From contig NZ_CP035421.1 in the NCBI RefSeq assembly GCF_004123675.1, forward strand, positions 60,120 through 124,119: a stretch of 64,000 nucleotides of DNA, in the 5' to 3' direction. Below are positions 1 through 8,863 of the stretch, piece by piece. The DNA is from Leisingera sp. NJS204. GTDB lineage: Bacteria; Pseudomonadota; Alphaproteobacteria; Rhodobacterales; Rhodobacteraceae. The notes beneath the pieces are model-generated. The model was not told the DNA's origin and ran no database searches. It saw only the letters and a list, made by a program, of their open reading frames with translations. Within the stretch, counting starts at the first letter, position 1; every line of letters starts with the position of its first letter. The translations under genes were made by a program, and so were the position numbers.

Positions 1-2
1 TG

Positions 3-563
3 AGGCTGGCGGGTATTTCCGACATGGAGGCCGGAAACGCCTTTCTTGAAGGCTTCAAGAACCGCTTCAACGCCAAATTTGCCAAGGCTCCGGCCAAACC
101 GGATAACCTGCACCGGGCGTTGAATGTGGAGCCGGACCGGCTGGCAGAAGTTCTATGCTGGCGTGAGAACCGATATGCCGGCAAGCAGCTCACATTTTCC
201 TATGACCGCAAGCGGATCATGCCGGAAGAGAACGAGTTGTCACGCGCCCTGGTTGGCAAATACGCGGATACCTATGCCTTTGCCGATGGCCGGTTTGAGG
301 TGCGCTGGAAAGGCCAAGCCCTGCCCTACAGAGTCTTTGATATGGACCAGCGCGTCACCCATGCCGTGGTCACCGAGAATAAGCGGCTCAGCGCGGTTCT
401 GGCTCATGTCAAAGAAATGCAGGAGAAAGCACCGCCCAAGCCCAAGGTGCGGACCAATTCCGAAAAGATGGGATATAAGCCGAATGGTCGGCCATCAGGG
501 TCGTGCCTCAAGAATGCGAGTGTGACGGAGGGCCATGATGCCGTTCAAGTCGGACAGGATTGA
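3..563 (+). mobile_element. ISNCY-family transposase, C-terminal part
   Basis: The reading frame is open at the left edge, so the gene starts outside the window. The visible part (for example LEGFKNRFNAKFA and GKQLTFSYDRKRIM) matches what I recall of the C-terminal half of ISNCY-type transposases of alphaproteobacteria. The final residues after GYKPNGR diverge from the usual tail, so the 3' end may be altered. Its catalytic part is not visible, so whether it is intact cannot be judged. Together with the IS30 and IS110-like debris that follows, it forms an IS-rich border to the left of the RTX export genes. The family call is from memory of sequence motifs; the exact IS type is uncertain. Confidence 0.6.
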
Positions 564-775
564 ATAATCCAAACCGCTAACCCCAGCGGCAACAAGATGG
601 TCAGAACATGCAGAATATTGATCGTTATCGTGCGGGCGAACTTCTTCATGCCAACAGTGGCAAGTAGAGCGTCCTTCAACCCATAATGGTTATGCCGGGC
701 GACCACCAACGTGAGCAAAGCCGCCATAGGCCAAAAAACAAAATGAACCCAAACTAAATCATCACTACACGGCAA
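545..775 (-). CDS. possible small membrane protein (76 aa)
   Basis: A short frame beginning at a TTG could encode a protein with two hydrophobic segments (about residues 8-26 and 51-70) and a basic stretch between them. I do not recognise the family. There is no convincing ribosome binding site before the TTG, and the frame overlaps the end of the transposase fragment by 19 bases. It could be a real small membrane protein, a remnant of a longer one, or chance. Nothing else in 564-1033 looks coding; a short imperfect hairpin (995-1019) sits just before the IS30 start codon. Confidence 0.2.
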   Translation of the reverse strand: MPCSDDLVWVHFVFWPMAALLTLVVARHNHYGLKDALLATVGMKKFARTITINILHVLTILLPLGLAVWIIQSCPT

Positions 776-1033
776 GGCGACACCTCGATACCCAAATCAT
801 CACAGCAATTTTGGTGAACTCAGTTTATTCCGCAAGGCTTATCAGCCCTTCGAAATTTGAAGTCTACGGGCTGCCAAGCCTTGCTCCTGTTCCGCTGTGC
901 GGTGACACTTCCGCTTTGCGCAGCCAGTGACATTTCTGAATGGTGTTTACAATCTATGCAGCCGGGGCGCGCGCTACCCCCAACTGCGACTCCTATTAGA
1001 AACCAGAGGGTTATCTAATGAGGAGAGACTGGC

Positions 1034-1640
1034 ATGGGCGCCGCATACTCGCAACTGAGTATAGAAGAACGCCGTAGAACAGAACGCTGGAGACACGCCA
1101 AGGTTCCTGTTCGCGAGATGGCGCGCGTGCTGATTTGTCAGTAAATGATCTATCGCTACATCTACTTCAAAGAAGGCATGGTTGATGGGCTGTGGTGGTA
1201 TCTGCCCGAACACAGAAAGTACCGCCGGCCGCGCTGTGCCAGAAAGCATCAGGCTCCAAAGTTCGACCGCGATGTCAGCATCCTGTTCCGTCCCGACGAT
1301 GTCGCGCACCGCCGCCAGTTCAGGCATTCGTTGCCCGGCAGGCGATAATTGTCTCGCCGAGAAGGGCAAAATTATGAAGACCATCCGCGATCTGCCGCAT
1401 CAGCAAGCCGGGACAGGAACGCAAGCCTGGTTCTGCAATCCGTCTTCGCCCTGGCAGAAAGGCACTGTCGGGAATACAAACCGGCGGCTGCCTCGCAAGC
1501 TCAATTTGGCGGCAGTCTCAGATCATGAACTGAAGATGCTCTGCGACCGCCTCAACAACACACCCCGGAAATGCCTGGGGCGGAAGATCCCGGCAGAAGT
1601 CTTCAGGGAAAAGATGGTGGAAGAGATGGGTCGCCCCCCT
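1034..1640 (+). pseudogene. IS30-family transposase, decayed
   Basis: The frame from the ATG at 1034 reads like the N-terminus of IS30 transposases (QLSIEERRR, KVPVREMARVL), hits a TAA at 1142-1144, continues in the same frame through YRYIY and GLWWYLPEHRK to about 1345, then the family sequence resumes in another frame at about 1410 (WFCNPSSPWQKGTV) and runs to about 1629. The helix-turn-helix part after MARVL and the block holding the first catalytic Asp residues are deleted, and the usual Glu in KGTVENTNRR is a Gly here. The transposase cannot be active. It is one of several IS scars bordering the toxin locus. Confidence 0.8.
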
Positions 1641-1678
1641 ACTCTCGACAGTAATAGAAGCCGCGGTTCAGGTATCGC

Positions 1679-1717
1679 TCACACCAGATCCAGTCCGACC
1701 GTGACAATCTCCGGCAT
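1679..1717 (-). mobile_element. IS110/IS1111-like transposase start, 12-codon stub
   Basis: Reading leftward from an ATG at 1717, the 12 codons spell MPEIVTVGLDLV before a TGA. This is the beginning typical of IS110/IS1111-type DEDD transposases (normally GLDLAK, with Asp as first catalytic residue). The rest of the gene is absent. The stretch is very short, so chance similarity cannot be excluded. It lies between the IS30 remnant and the end of the ABC transporter gene. Confidence 0.3.
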
Positions 1718-1869
1718 GATCGCCTCCCAAAATGGATTGTTGCGATCCCACCTCGGCACGTCGATGCCGCCGGGGGGCGGTTTCAGCATCAAAGCCTATC
1801 GCCCCTACAACATGAGGCCGGGACAGCGCTTGCTGTTAAACTGGGCTGCGGTCTGTAACAGCGTTACCC

Positions 1870-1887
1870 CGGCCCGGCTGCGGGCCG
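1870..1887 (-). terminator. GC-rich hairpin after the secretion operon
   Basis: A perfect 7-bp stem (CGGCCCG/CGGGCCG, loop of 4) begins 5 bases beyond the stop codon of the last export gene. There is no T-run after it, so intrinsic termination is only suggested. Confidence 0.35.
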
Positions 1888-1892
1888 TTCTG

Positions 1893-4076
1893 CTAACCGT
1901 TCTGAAGCTGCCACAGATCCGCGTAGGCCCGCCCGTTTTCCAGCAGCTTGCCATGGGTGCCCTGTTCAATGATCTCGCCTTTGTCCATTACAAGAACGCG
2001 GTCGCACAGCGGCATGCAATTCAGCCGGTGCGCGATCATGATAACGGTGCGGCCATCGATAACTTCCGGCAGTCTCCGCAGAATCCCAGCCTCAGTCTCA
2101 TAGTCCAGCGCCGAGGTGGCTTCGTCGAAAATCAGGATCCTGGGATCCGCCACCAGCGCGCGCGCAATGGCAATCCGCTGGCGCTGGCCGCCGGACAGGT
2201 TGCCGCCCCGCTCGCCGACTTGCGTGTCGAAACCATGGCGCAGCTGCTCGACGAACTCACTGGTGCCTGACAGCCGCGCGGCATGCAGGATCTCCTCTGG
2301 CTTCGCCGTCGGGTTGCCGAGGGCGATATTGTCCCAGACTGATCCGTTGAACAGGAAGTTCTCCTGCAGCACAACGCCCATGTTGCGGCGCAGGTTGGCC
2401 GGATCGGCCATTGCAAGATCAACATTGTCCACCAGCACCTGGCCGCTTTGCGGCACGTAAAGCCGTTGAACCAGTTTGGTGATGGTGCTTTTGCCCGATC
2501 CGGACAGGCCGGTCAGTCCTATCACCTCTCCGGCATTGACGGTCAGGTCAACGCGCCGCAGAACTTCGGCACCATCGGGTGAATAGCGGAAAGTCACCTT
2601 TCGCAGATCGATGCGACCCTTGATATCTCCCAGCGAGGAGCGGCCGGCGCTGGCTGCGGTCTCGGGTTCCTCCTGCAGAATGTCGCCGATCCTGCGGATG
2701 GAAATCCCGGTGTGCTGGAAATCCTGCCAGATCTGCGCCAGCCGCAGGATCGGCATGGTGACATGGCCGGAAAGCATGTTGAAGGCCACCAGCTGACCCA
2801 CGCTCAGCTCGCCTTGCAGCACCAGGCTGACACCAAACCACAAAAGCAAAGCCGCCGACACCTTCTGCACCAGACCGATAGCCCCGCCTGCCCAATGGCC
2901 CAGCATGCTGGCGCCGAAGGCCGCCTTGAGCGACGCGCCCAGCCTGTCTTCCCAGGCCCGGGCGAATTGCCCGCCCATGCCCAGGGACTTAATGGTTTCA
3001 ATGCCGGTTACGGTTTCGGTCAGAAAGGCAGAGTTTTCCGCATTCCGTTCGTATTCCCGCTCCACCCGCTTGCGCAGAAACGGCCCGATGATCAGCCAGG
3101 TCAGCCCGAACACCGCAAGTGTCGCCAGAACGACAAAGGCCAATTTGCTGGAATAGGCAAACATGACCGCCAGAAAAACGCTGATGAAACAGAGGTCCAC
3201 CACCATCATCAGGGCAGAGCCGGTCAGGAAGTTGCGGATATGGTCCAATTCCTTGACCCGGGCCAGGATTTCACCCGCCTGGCGGTTGCGGAAGTAGTCC
3301 AGCGGCAAGTAGACCAGATGCCGGAACAGGCGCGCGGACAATTCGGAATTGGCACAGCTTGCCATGTGTGAAAACACCAGCGACCGCAAAAATGTCATCA
3401 ATGGTTCAAAGAAGGCAATCCCGATAAGAGCAATTGCCAGCACGTCCAGGCTTTGCAGGCCCCGGCTGACCAGAACCTTGTCGATCACAACTTCGAACAG
3501 CTTGGGCGATACCAGGGCAAAGGCCTGAATGATCAGCGAGGCCAGCAGAATGCGCCGGAACCGCGCTTTGTGCTTCAGGATCGAAGGCAGAAACCAGGAG
3601 AACCCGAAAGCCTTTTGCCCGGACATCCAAGACGGTTCCCGGCTGCACAGGATGACCTCGCTGTCAAAGTCGCCAGCAACATCTTCGGGGGCATTGCGGG
3701 TGGTGCCGCCTGTCAGCGGATTTGTTACCTGCAGCTGCCCGCCAACCGCGCCGGTAACAGCGTACCATTGCCCGGTATCAGCCTTGCGGATCAGATACGG
3801 CACCGGGGCAGACAGCAGCCGCCGTTCCGGCAGGGGCGCCAGCCGCGCCTTGATCCCCATGCGTTTGGCGCAGCGGATGATGTCCGTGGCATCAAAGGCA
3901 GCGTCGGTTTTGCCATGCAGATGCCAAACCTGGCCAGCATCCGCTGCAACATCCAGCTGGCGGGCCGCCGCCAGCAGTGCCAGCAGGCCCGTGTCCTGCT
4001 CCGGGGAGACCGCCGCCGCATCGCTTCCCTGCAGGAAGGCTGTATCCTGCAGGCTTTCTGCTGCCATGCTCATCAC
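1893..4076 (-). CDS. type I secretion ABC transporter, second ATPase (RtxE/HlyB-like)
   Basis: Inner-membrane ABC exporter half-transporter of the type I secretion (RTX export) class, 727 residues. The N-terminal 150 residues look like a C39-like domain without the catalytic Cys, as in HlyB-type exporters. Transmembrane helices follow (about 170-460), then the nucleotide-binding domain with Walker A GLSGSGKST (about 529), signature LSGGQRQRIAIARAL (about 625), Walker B ILIFDEATSALD (about 647) and switch His in IAHRLN (about 682). Its start overlaps the stop of the adaptor gene by 4 bases (ATGA), so it is translationally coupled. It is the last gene of an ATPase-adaptor-ATPase set, the order of rtxB-rtxD-rtxE in the MARTX export system, which suggests a heteromeric ABC pump. 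The cargo is probably the giant RTX protein encoded upstream. Confidence 0.92.
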   Translation of the reverse strand: MMSMAAESLQDTAFLQGSDAAAVSPEQDTGLLALLAAARQLDVAADAGQVWHLHGKTDAAFDATDIIRCAKRMGIKARLAPLPERRLLSAPVPYLIRKADTGQWYAVTGAVGGQLQVTNPLTGGTTRNAPEDVAGDFDSEVILCSREPSWMSGQKAFGFSWFLPSILKHKARFRRILLASLIIQAFALVSPKLFEVVIDKVLVSRGLQSLDVLAIALIGIAFFEPLMTFLRSLVFSHMASCANSELSARLFRHLVYLPLDYFRNRQAGEILARVKELDHIRNFLTGSALMMVVDLCFISVFLAVMFAYSSKLAFVVLATLAVFGLTWLIIGPFLRKRVEREYERNAENSAFLTETVTGIETIKSLGMGGQFARAWEDRLGASLKAAFGASMLGHWAGGAIGLVQKVSAALLLWFGVSLVLQGELSVGQLVAFNMLSGHVTMPILRLAQIWQDFQHTGISIRRIGDILQEEPETAASAGRSSLGDIKGRIDLRKVTFRYSPDGAEVLRRVDLTVNAGEVIGLTGLSGSGKSTITKLVQRLYVPQSGQVLVDNVDLAMADPANLRRNMGVVLQENFLFNGSVWDNIALGNPTAKPEEILHAARLSGTSEFVEQLRHGFDTQVGERGGNLSGGQRQRIAIARALVADPRILIFDEATSALDYETEAGILRRLPEVIDGRTVIMIAHRLNCMPLCDRVLVMDKGEIIEQGTHGKLLENGRAYADLWQLQNG

Positions 4077-5470
4077 CGTTCCCTCAGGGTTTCGGACTGG
4101 TATTCGCGCAGCGGACTGAGGACGTAGTCGATGATCCGCCGGTCCCCGGTCTTGATTTCCGCGGAAACCGTCATGCCCGGCGACAAGGCGATGCGCTCGC
4201 TGCCGGATGCGATCACCAACCGCTCCAGCACAACCCGCGCCGGATAAACCAGCCCCAGCCGCTCATCCTCAATGGCGTCGCCGGACACATTTTTGACCTC
4301 ACCCACGACAGTGCCGAACTTGGTGTAGGGGAAGCTGTCGATCTTCACTTCAACCGGATGGCCGCCACGGACAAAGCCGATGTCCTTGTTCAGAACCATG
4401 ACCTCCGCTTCAAGGTTTGCCGCATGCGGCACAACAACAAGCAATTCCTGCGCAGGCTGGACAACGGCACCGATCGTCGAGACTGCAACTTGCTGAACCA
4501 CGCCGCTCACTGGTGCGGTGACGGTCATTTTGCGCGCGTTTTCATCGGCCTGGATCAGCTGGTTGCGCAGGTTCGACAGCTGGATCTGTTCCTGTGAAAG
4601 CCGGTCCAGCAATGACTTGCGGGTTTCATAGCCGAATTGCTCGATCTGCTGATTGAGGTCGTTCTCCTCTGACTTCATCTGAGTAAGCGACACCTCGGTC
4701 TCTGCCAGCTCGCGGCGCTGCTCGATCAGCTCGCGCGACAGTTCAAGAAACTGGTAGCGCGGGAACAGGCCCTGTTCCATCAGGGTGCGGCGGCTGTCCA
4801 GACGTTCCTGGGTGTTTTCAATCAGGGCCTTGGTCTCGGCGGCAATGGCGCCCGAGGCCTGCTGCCGCAACCGCACCTGCTCGACCCTGTTCTGCAGGAC
4901 AGTCAGCTGGGCTGCTATGCTGTCGGTTTCGGCCTGCAAGCGGTTCTGCGCAGTCTGTGCCAGTGCTGCGGGTGTTCCCTCGGGGATCAGAAAATCACCC
5001 AGCGGCCCGCCGCTCAGCAAGGCTTGCAGCCGGGTAACCTCCAGTGCAGCCGCCTGCAGCTGGCCCCGCAGCCGGTCGCGCTCGGCTGCGGCCGAGGTCG
5101 GGTTCAGTTCAATCAGCGTGTCCCCTGCCCTGACCTCCTGCCCATCACGGACCGAGATCAGGCTCACTTCTCCGCGCTCCGGCGCCTGCACCACTTTGGA
5201 GCGGTCATCAACGATCAGCCGCCCTGAAGCGGTGGCGATAATGTCGATCCGCCCATAGAGCGCCCACAGAACCACCCCGATGCACAGCAATACGATCGCA
5301 AGGCTGAACCCGCGTGCGGCACTTGAGGGCGGCCGTTCCAGGATCTCCAGATACTCCGGCAGGAATTCCAGCTCCAAGGAGCTGCGCTTGCCCGTATTGG
5401 CGGCGGGAGCCGGTTTTGCGGCAGGCATTTGCTCCGCCGCTTTCCGGCGCCGTTTAGACAATAAGTCCAT
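4073..5470 (-). CDS. type I secretion membrane-fusion adaptor (HlyD/RtxD-like)
   Basis: Periplasmic adaptor that links the inner-membrane ABC pump to a TolC-type outer-membrane channel. The protein (465 residues) has a short basic cytoplasmic start, one transmembrane helix (about 50-70 of the mature frame, GFSLAIVLLCIGVVLWALYG), a lipoyl/biotinyl-like half (GRLIVDDRSKVVQAPERG), a long coiled coil (about 150-310) and the C-terminal HlyD block (VSGVVQQVA, DIGFVRGGHPVEVKI, PGMTVSAEIKTGDRRI). I chose the ATG at 5470 because a GGGAGAGG box stands just before it; a longer frame upstream lacks one. It overlaps the upstream ATPase gene by 17 bases and the downstream ATPase gene by 4, so the three are coupled. 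No TolC gene is in the window. Confidence 0.93.
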   Translation of the reverse strand: MDLLSKRRRKAAEQMPAAKPAPAANTGKRSSLELEFLPEYLEILERPPSSAARGFSLAIVLLCIGVVLWALYGRIDIIATASGRLIVDDRSKVVQAPERGEVSLISVRDGQEVRAGDTLIELNPTSAAAERDRLRGQLQAAALEVTRLQALLSGGPLGDFLIPEGTPAALAQTAQNRLQAETDSIAAQLTVLQNRVEQVRLRQQASGAIAAETKALIENTQERLDSRRTLMEQGLFPRYQFLELSRELIEQRRELAETEVSLTQMKSEENDLNQQIEQFGYETRKSLLDRLSQEQIQLSNLRNQLIQADENARKMTVTAPVSGVVQQVAVSTIGAVVQPAQELLVVVPHAANLEAEVMVLNKDIGFVRGGHPVEVKIDSFPYTKFGTVVGEVKNVSGDAIEDERLGLVYPARVVLERLVIASGSERIALSPGMTVSAEIKTGDRRIIDYVLSPLREYQSETLRER

Positions 5471-7691
5471 CTGCCTCTCCCTTTGCCAGGGCCGCTTCCG
5501 CAGCCTTGGGGTTCTGCCCCTCAATGGCGAGCTCATTCTTTTGCAGGTTCCACAGGTTGCGGTAGGCGCCATCCGGGTTCCGGAGAAGCGTATCGTGGGT
5601 TCCGCTTTCGATTATCCGGCCTTGATCCAGCACATGAATACAGTCGCAGTCCCGGACGGTGGACAACCGGTGCGCAATCACGATGACGGTCCGGCCTTTG
5701 CGGATTTCATCCATGTTCTTCTGAATCAGCGCCTGGGAATGATCGTCCAAAGCCGAGGTTGCTTCGTCCAGAATCAGAATGCCAGGTTCGCTGAGCAGCG
5801 AGCGGGCAATGGCGATCCGCTGCCGCTGCCCTCCCGAGATCGAACTGCCGCCTTCGGACAGGATGGTGTCATACCCGTCTTTCATTTCGAGAATGAATTC
5901 ATGGGCCCCAGCCTTGACTGCGGCTTCAGCTATATCCGCCAGCGGCGCCGATGGCCGGGTCAGCGCAATATTGTCCCGCACTGATCTGTTGAACAGGAAG
6001 TTCTCCTGCAGAACGATGCTGGTGTTCTGCCGCAGGGACACAGAATCCAGCGTTGCTATGTCGGTGCCGTCAATGCACACTTTCCCGCTTTCGGGTATGT
6101 AAAGCTTCTGCACCAGCCGTGCGACCGTGCTCTTGCCCGATCCGGACCGCCCTACAAAGGCAACCATCTGGCCGCCGGGAATTTCCAGGTTGAAGTCCTG
6201 CAGCACCGGTTCGCCGTCCGGTGCATAGCGGAAGGTGACGTTCTGGATGGAAACGGCCCCCTTTGCGATACGCTGCACAGGTTTATGGGCCTTGGACACT
6301 TCGGGGATTGTGTGCAGCACATCGCCCAGGCGCTCGACCGAAACGCGCGTCTGCACGAACTGGCGCCAAAGCTCGGTCAGGCGCAGAACCGGCTGGCTGA
6401 CGTGGTTGGCCATCATGTTGAACGCGATCAGCTGCCCGATCGACAGCTCCAGACCGATGACCTTGCGCGCACCGATCCACAGAACCAGCACCATCGTCAG
6501 CTTCTGAATGGCCTGCACCAGCGTGTTCGACAGCTGCATCAGCCGCTGAACCTTGTAGTTCGACAGCACAAAGTCGCGAGTCTGATATTCCCATCGCCGG
6601 ATCATCTGGGCTTCCAGCGCCAGCGCCTTGACTGTTTCGACCCCGGTCAGCATTTCGGTCAGGAACGAAGTGTTGACGGCGCCATCCCGGTACAGTTCCT
6701 CGATCCGGCGCTGCAACGGCCCCGTTATCAGGAAAGAGACCGCCATATAGCAGGGCACCGAGGCCAGTACGACAAAGGTCAAAACGGGTGAATAATAATA
6801 CATCACCGTAAAGAAGATAAAAGTGAAGCTAAGGTCGATCACCAGCGTGTTCGCCGCACCGGTGATGAACTCACGGATTGAACTCAGCTCGTTCACCCGC
6901 GCAACGGTCACACCAACCGGGCGCGACTTGAAGTAAGTGAGGGGGAGATCAACCAGATGCCGGTACAGATTGCCGCCCAGCCGGGCATCGATCCGGGTTG
7001 CGGTGCGTGTTGCCAGATACTGCCGCAGCGTCTTCAGCGCCACCTCGAACACAGCCACGGCAATCAGCGTGACAACCAGAACATCCAGGGTTGAAACGGA
7101 ATTATGGACCAGCACCTTGTCCATGATGACCTGAAAGAACAGCGGCGAAATCAGGGCCAGGCATTCAATAGCTGCAGAGGCCGCCAGAATTTCGAACGCC
7201 AGCCCCTTGTACCGGGTCAGTTCCGGCAGGAACCAGCGGATGTCAAACTTCTGAACAATCTTGTGAAACCGCTCGCGTACCCGCAGCACAGCCGCCTTCC
7301 CGGACCAAATGCCGGCAAATTCTTCACGGCTCAAGGCTTCGGGAGCCGGCGCGTCCGGGCGCTGTATCAAGGCGTTCTGATCCGAGAGGCTGGCCAGCAA
7401 AAACCAGGCTCCGGCGTTGTCCCGAAGGATCAGCGGCAAAGGCTGCTTTTCCAGCTTTGCCTGTGTCAGGTTGTGAAACCGCATTCTCAGCTTAAGGGCC
7501 CGCGCGGCGGAGCGGGCAAAACGCTCTTCCGCCACATCTCCCTTCTTATCCAGCAGCTTGCGGACTGTTTCCTCTGCCTGCGGAATCTGCATGACTCCGG
7601 CCCAGATTGCCAAACACTGGACCAGGCTGCCTGCCCTGCGGCTGGTTCCGGGGCTGCATTCACCGTCATCTTTCACGGAGGCCGGGGTCAT
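5454..7691 (-). CDS. type I secretion ABC transporter, first ATPase (RtxB/HlyB-like)
   Basis: First half-transporter of the export set, 745 residues. The N-terminus (LVQCLAIWAG onward) is a C39-like domain of the LapB/HlyB kind, with no peptidase triad evident. Membrane helices span about 180-450, then the ATPase domain: Walker A GRSGSGKST (about 514), signature ISGGQRQRIAIARSL (about 619), Walker B ILILDEATSALD (about 639), IAHRLS (about 672). The ATG at 7691 has a GGAGC box 6-7 bases upstream and keeps the whole C39-like domain. The two ATPases are clearly different from each other (paralogous, not duplicates), fitting a heterodimer as proposed for RtxB/RtxE. The LysR gene ends 100 bases upstream; a separate promoter may lie in that gap. 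Confidence 0.93.
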   Translation of the reverse strand: MTPASVKDDGECSPGTSRRAGSLVQCLAIWAGVMQIPQAEETVRKLLDKKGDVAEERFARSAARALKLRMRFHNLTQAKLEKQPLPLILRDNAGAWFLLASLSDQNALIQRPDAPAPEALSREEFAGIWSGKAAVLRVRERFHKIVQKFDIRWFLPELTRYKGLAFEILAASAAIECLALISPLFFQVIMDKVLVHNSVSTLDVLVVTLIAVAVFEVALKTLRQYLATRTATRIDARLGGNLYRHLVDLPLTYFKSRPVGVTVARVNELSSIREFITGAANTLVIDLSFTFIFFTVMYYYSPVLTFVVLASVPCYMAVSFLITGPLQRRIEELYRDGAVNTSFLTEMLTGVETVKALALEAQMIRRWEYQTRDFVLSNYKVQRLMQLSNTLVQAIQKLTMVLVLWIGARKVIGLELSIGQLIAFNMMANHVSQPVLRLTELWRQFVQTRVSVERLGDVLHTIPEVSKAHKPVQRIAKGAVSIQNVTFRYAPDGEPVLQDFNLEIPGGQMVAFVGRSGSGKSTVARLVQKLYIPESGKVCIDGTDIATLDSVSLRQNTSIVLQENFLFNRSVRDNIALTRPSAPLADIAEAAVKAGAHEFILEMKDGYDTILSEGGSSISGGQRQRIAIARSLLSEPGILILDEATSALDDHSQALIQKNMDEIRKGRTVIVIAHRLSTVRDCDCIHVLDQGRIIESGTHDTLLRNPDGAYRNLWNLQKNELAIEGQNPKAAEAALAKGEADGLIV

Positions 7692-7791
7692 GCCATAGCT
7701 CCGAAGCGGTCAGCAACCGGCCGCCGGTTGCTGCAAGCTGCCTGCTTGCAGGCCACAGCAGATTTTCGCATCGTGATGTCCGGGCAAGCCA

Positions 7792-8703
7792 TTACGCGTC
7801 CCCAAAAACAGAAGCCAGCTGGTTCGCAAGTTTGCGCACGCAAGCTGGGGAATTCGGGGGGCAGACCACATGGAAATCAATCCTCCCAAGTTCAGGAAGG
7901 TGTTTGTCCAGCACCTTGACCGAATAGGGGTTTCTGTTTGCTCTCAAGAAGGAACCAACGGTGAAACCAACGCCATAGCCGCGCCGGATCGCATCAAAAT
8001 ACGAGGTGAGAGAAGAGGTTTCAAAAACCACCTGGTGCGCCCGGTTGCTGCGTTTCAGGATTTCATCTGCCGACGGACCGCGGCTGACATTGCCGTGCCA
8101 GATGACAACCGGGACTTCGGCATCATTTGCCAGTGTGTTTTCATCGAACTGCAGGCCGCAGATCCAATTCAGCGAACAGCGTTTCGAAAAAACGCTGTTC
8201 AGCGGCTTTCCTTCCCGGCTGCAAATCACTGCAACTTCGATCTGCCCCAGTGATACCTTTTTCACCAGATTGTCTTCGCTGTCAGTAACAATTTCCAGTT
8301 TCGGCCCGGTTCCAGGCGTGTCCAGTTTCCAAATCATTTCGGGTCCGAAAAAGAACTCAACAGCAGGCAGAACGCCGATCCGGAACCGTGTGCAGCTGGT
8401 CTTGCCGATCAGTCCCTCGATTTTTTCCAACTCTCCCACAATGCGCTGCGTGATCTGGTAGAGTTGCTGGGCCTGTTCCGTCATGCCCCGGTGCGGGTTC
8501 CGTTCAATGAAAAGAGAAAACTGCACCGTATCCTCCAATCGCTTTATGCGATTGCTGATTGCCGGCTGCGATAGGTTCAGTTTCTTTGAGCACGCGGTAT
8601 AGGACTTAAGCTGCGCGAGTTCGAAGAACGTCCTCAAAAGGTCGATGCTGACCTGGCTCATATGCGCCAATCCTGTATTTGGGGGATCGTTATGTGCCAG
8701 CAT
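7792..8703 (-). CDS. LysR-family transcriptional regulator of the RTX locus
   Basis: A 303-residue LysR regulator: N-terminal winged helix-turn-helix (about 18-75; FFELAQLKSYTACSKKLNLS and QPAISNRIKRLE) and an effector-binding domain. The ATG at 8703 is preceded by a strong AAGGAGAG box at 7 bases; the internal ATG at 8661 has only a weak one, so I take the longer form. It sits between the giant RTX gene and the export genes on the same strand, so it probably controls one or both; LysR genes are more often divergent from their targets, which makes this placement unusual. The effector is unknown. Confidence 0.9.
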   Translation of the reverse strand: MLAHNDPPNTGLAHMSQVSIDLLRTFFELAQLKSYTACSKKLNLSQPAISNRIKRLEDTVQFSLFIERNPHRGMTEQAQQLYQITQRIVGELEKIEGLIGKTSCTRFRIGVLPAVEFFFGPEMIWKLDTPGTGPKLEIVTDSEDNLVKKVSLGQIEVAVICSREGKPLNSVFSKRCSLNWICGLQFDENTLANDAEVPVVIWHGNVSRGPSADEILKRSNRAHQVVFETSSLTSYFDAIRRGYGVGFTVGSFLRANRNPYSVKVLDKHLPELGRIDFHVVCPPNSPACVRKLANQLASVFGDA

Positions 8704-8813
8704 GAGTTTACTCTCCTTAACAACTAATCACAAATCACTATAGCTGCCGACACGGAAGCACCTGCCTTGCGGCAGAGGCCTCTGATTGTGAAAGAGTGTG
8801 CCGTGCACATGTT

Positions 8814-8842
8814 GCGGGCACCGGATTTGCACCGGTGCCCGC
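8814..8842 (-). terminator. strong hairpin after the giant RTX gene
   Basis: A perfect 11-bp GC-rich stem (GCGGGCACCGG / CCGGTGCCCGC) with a 7-base loop starts 21 bases after the stop codon of the RTX gene. No T-run follows. It probably ends or attenuates the RTX transcript before the LysR gene. Confidence 0.6.
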
Positions 8843-8863
8843 TCTCGATTGACGGGATTGCGG

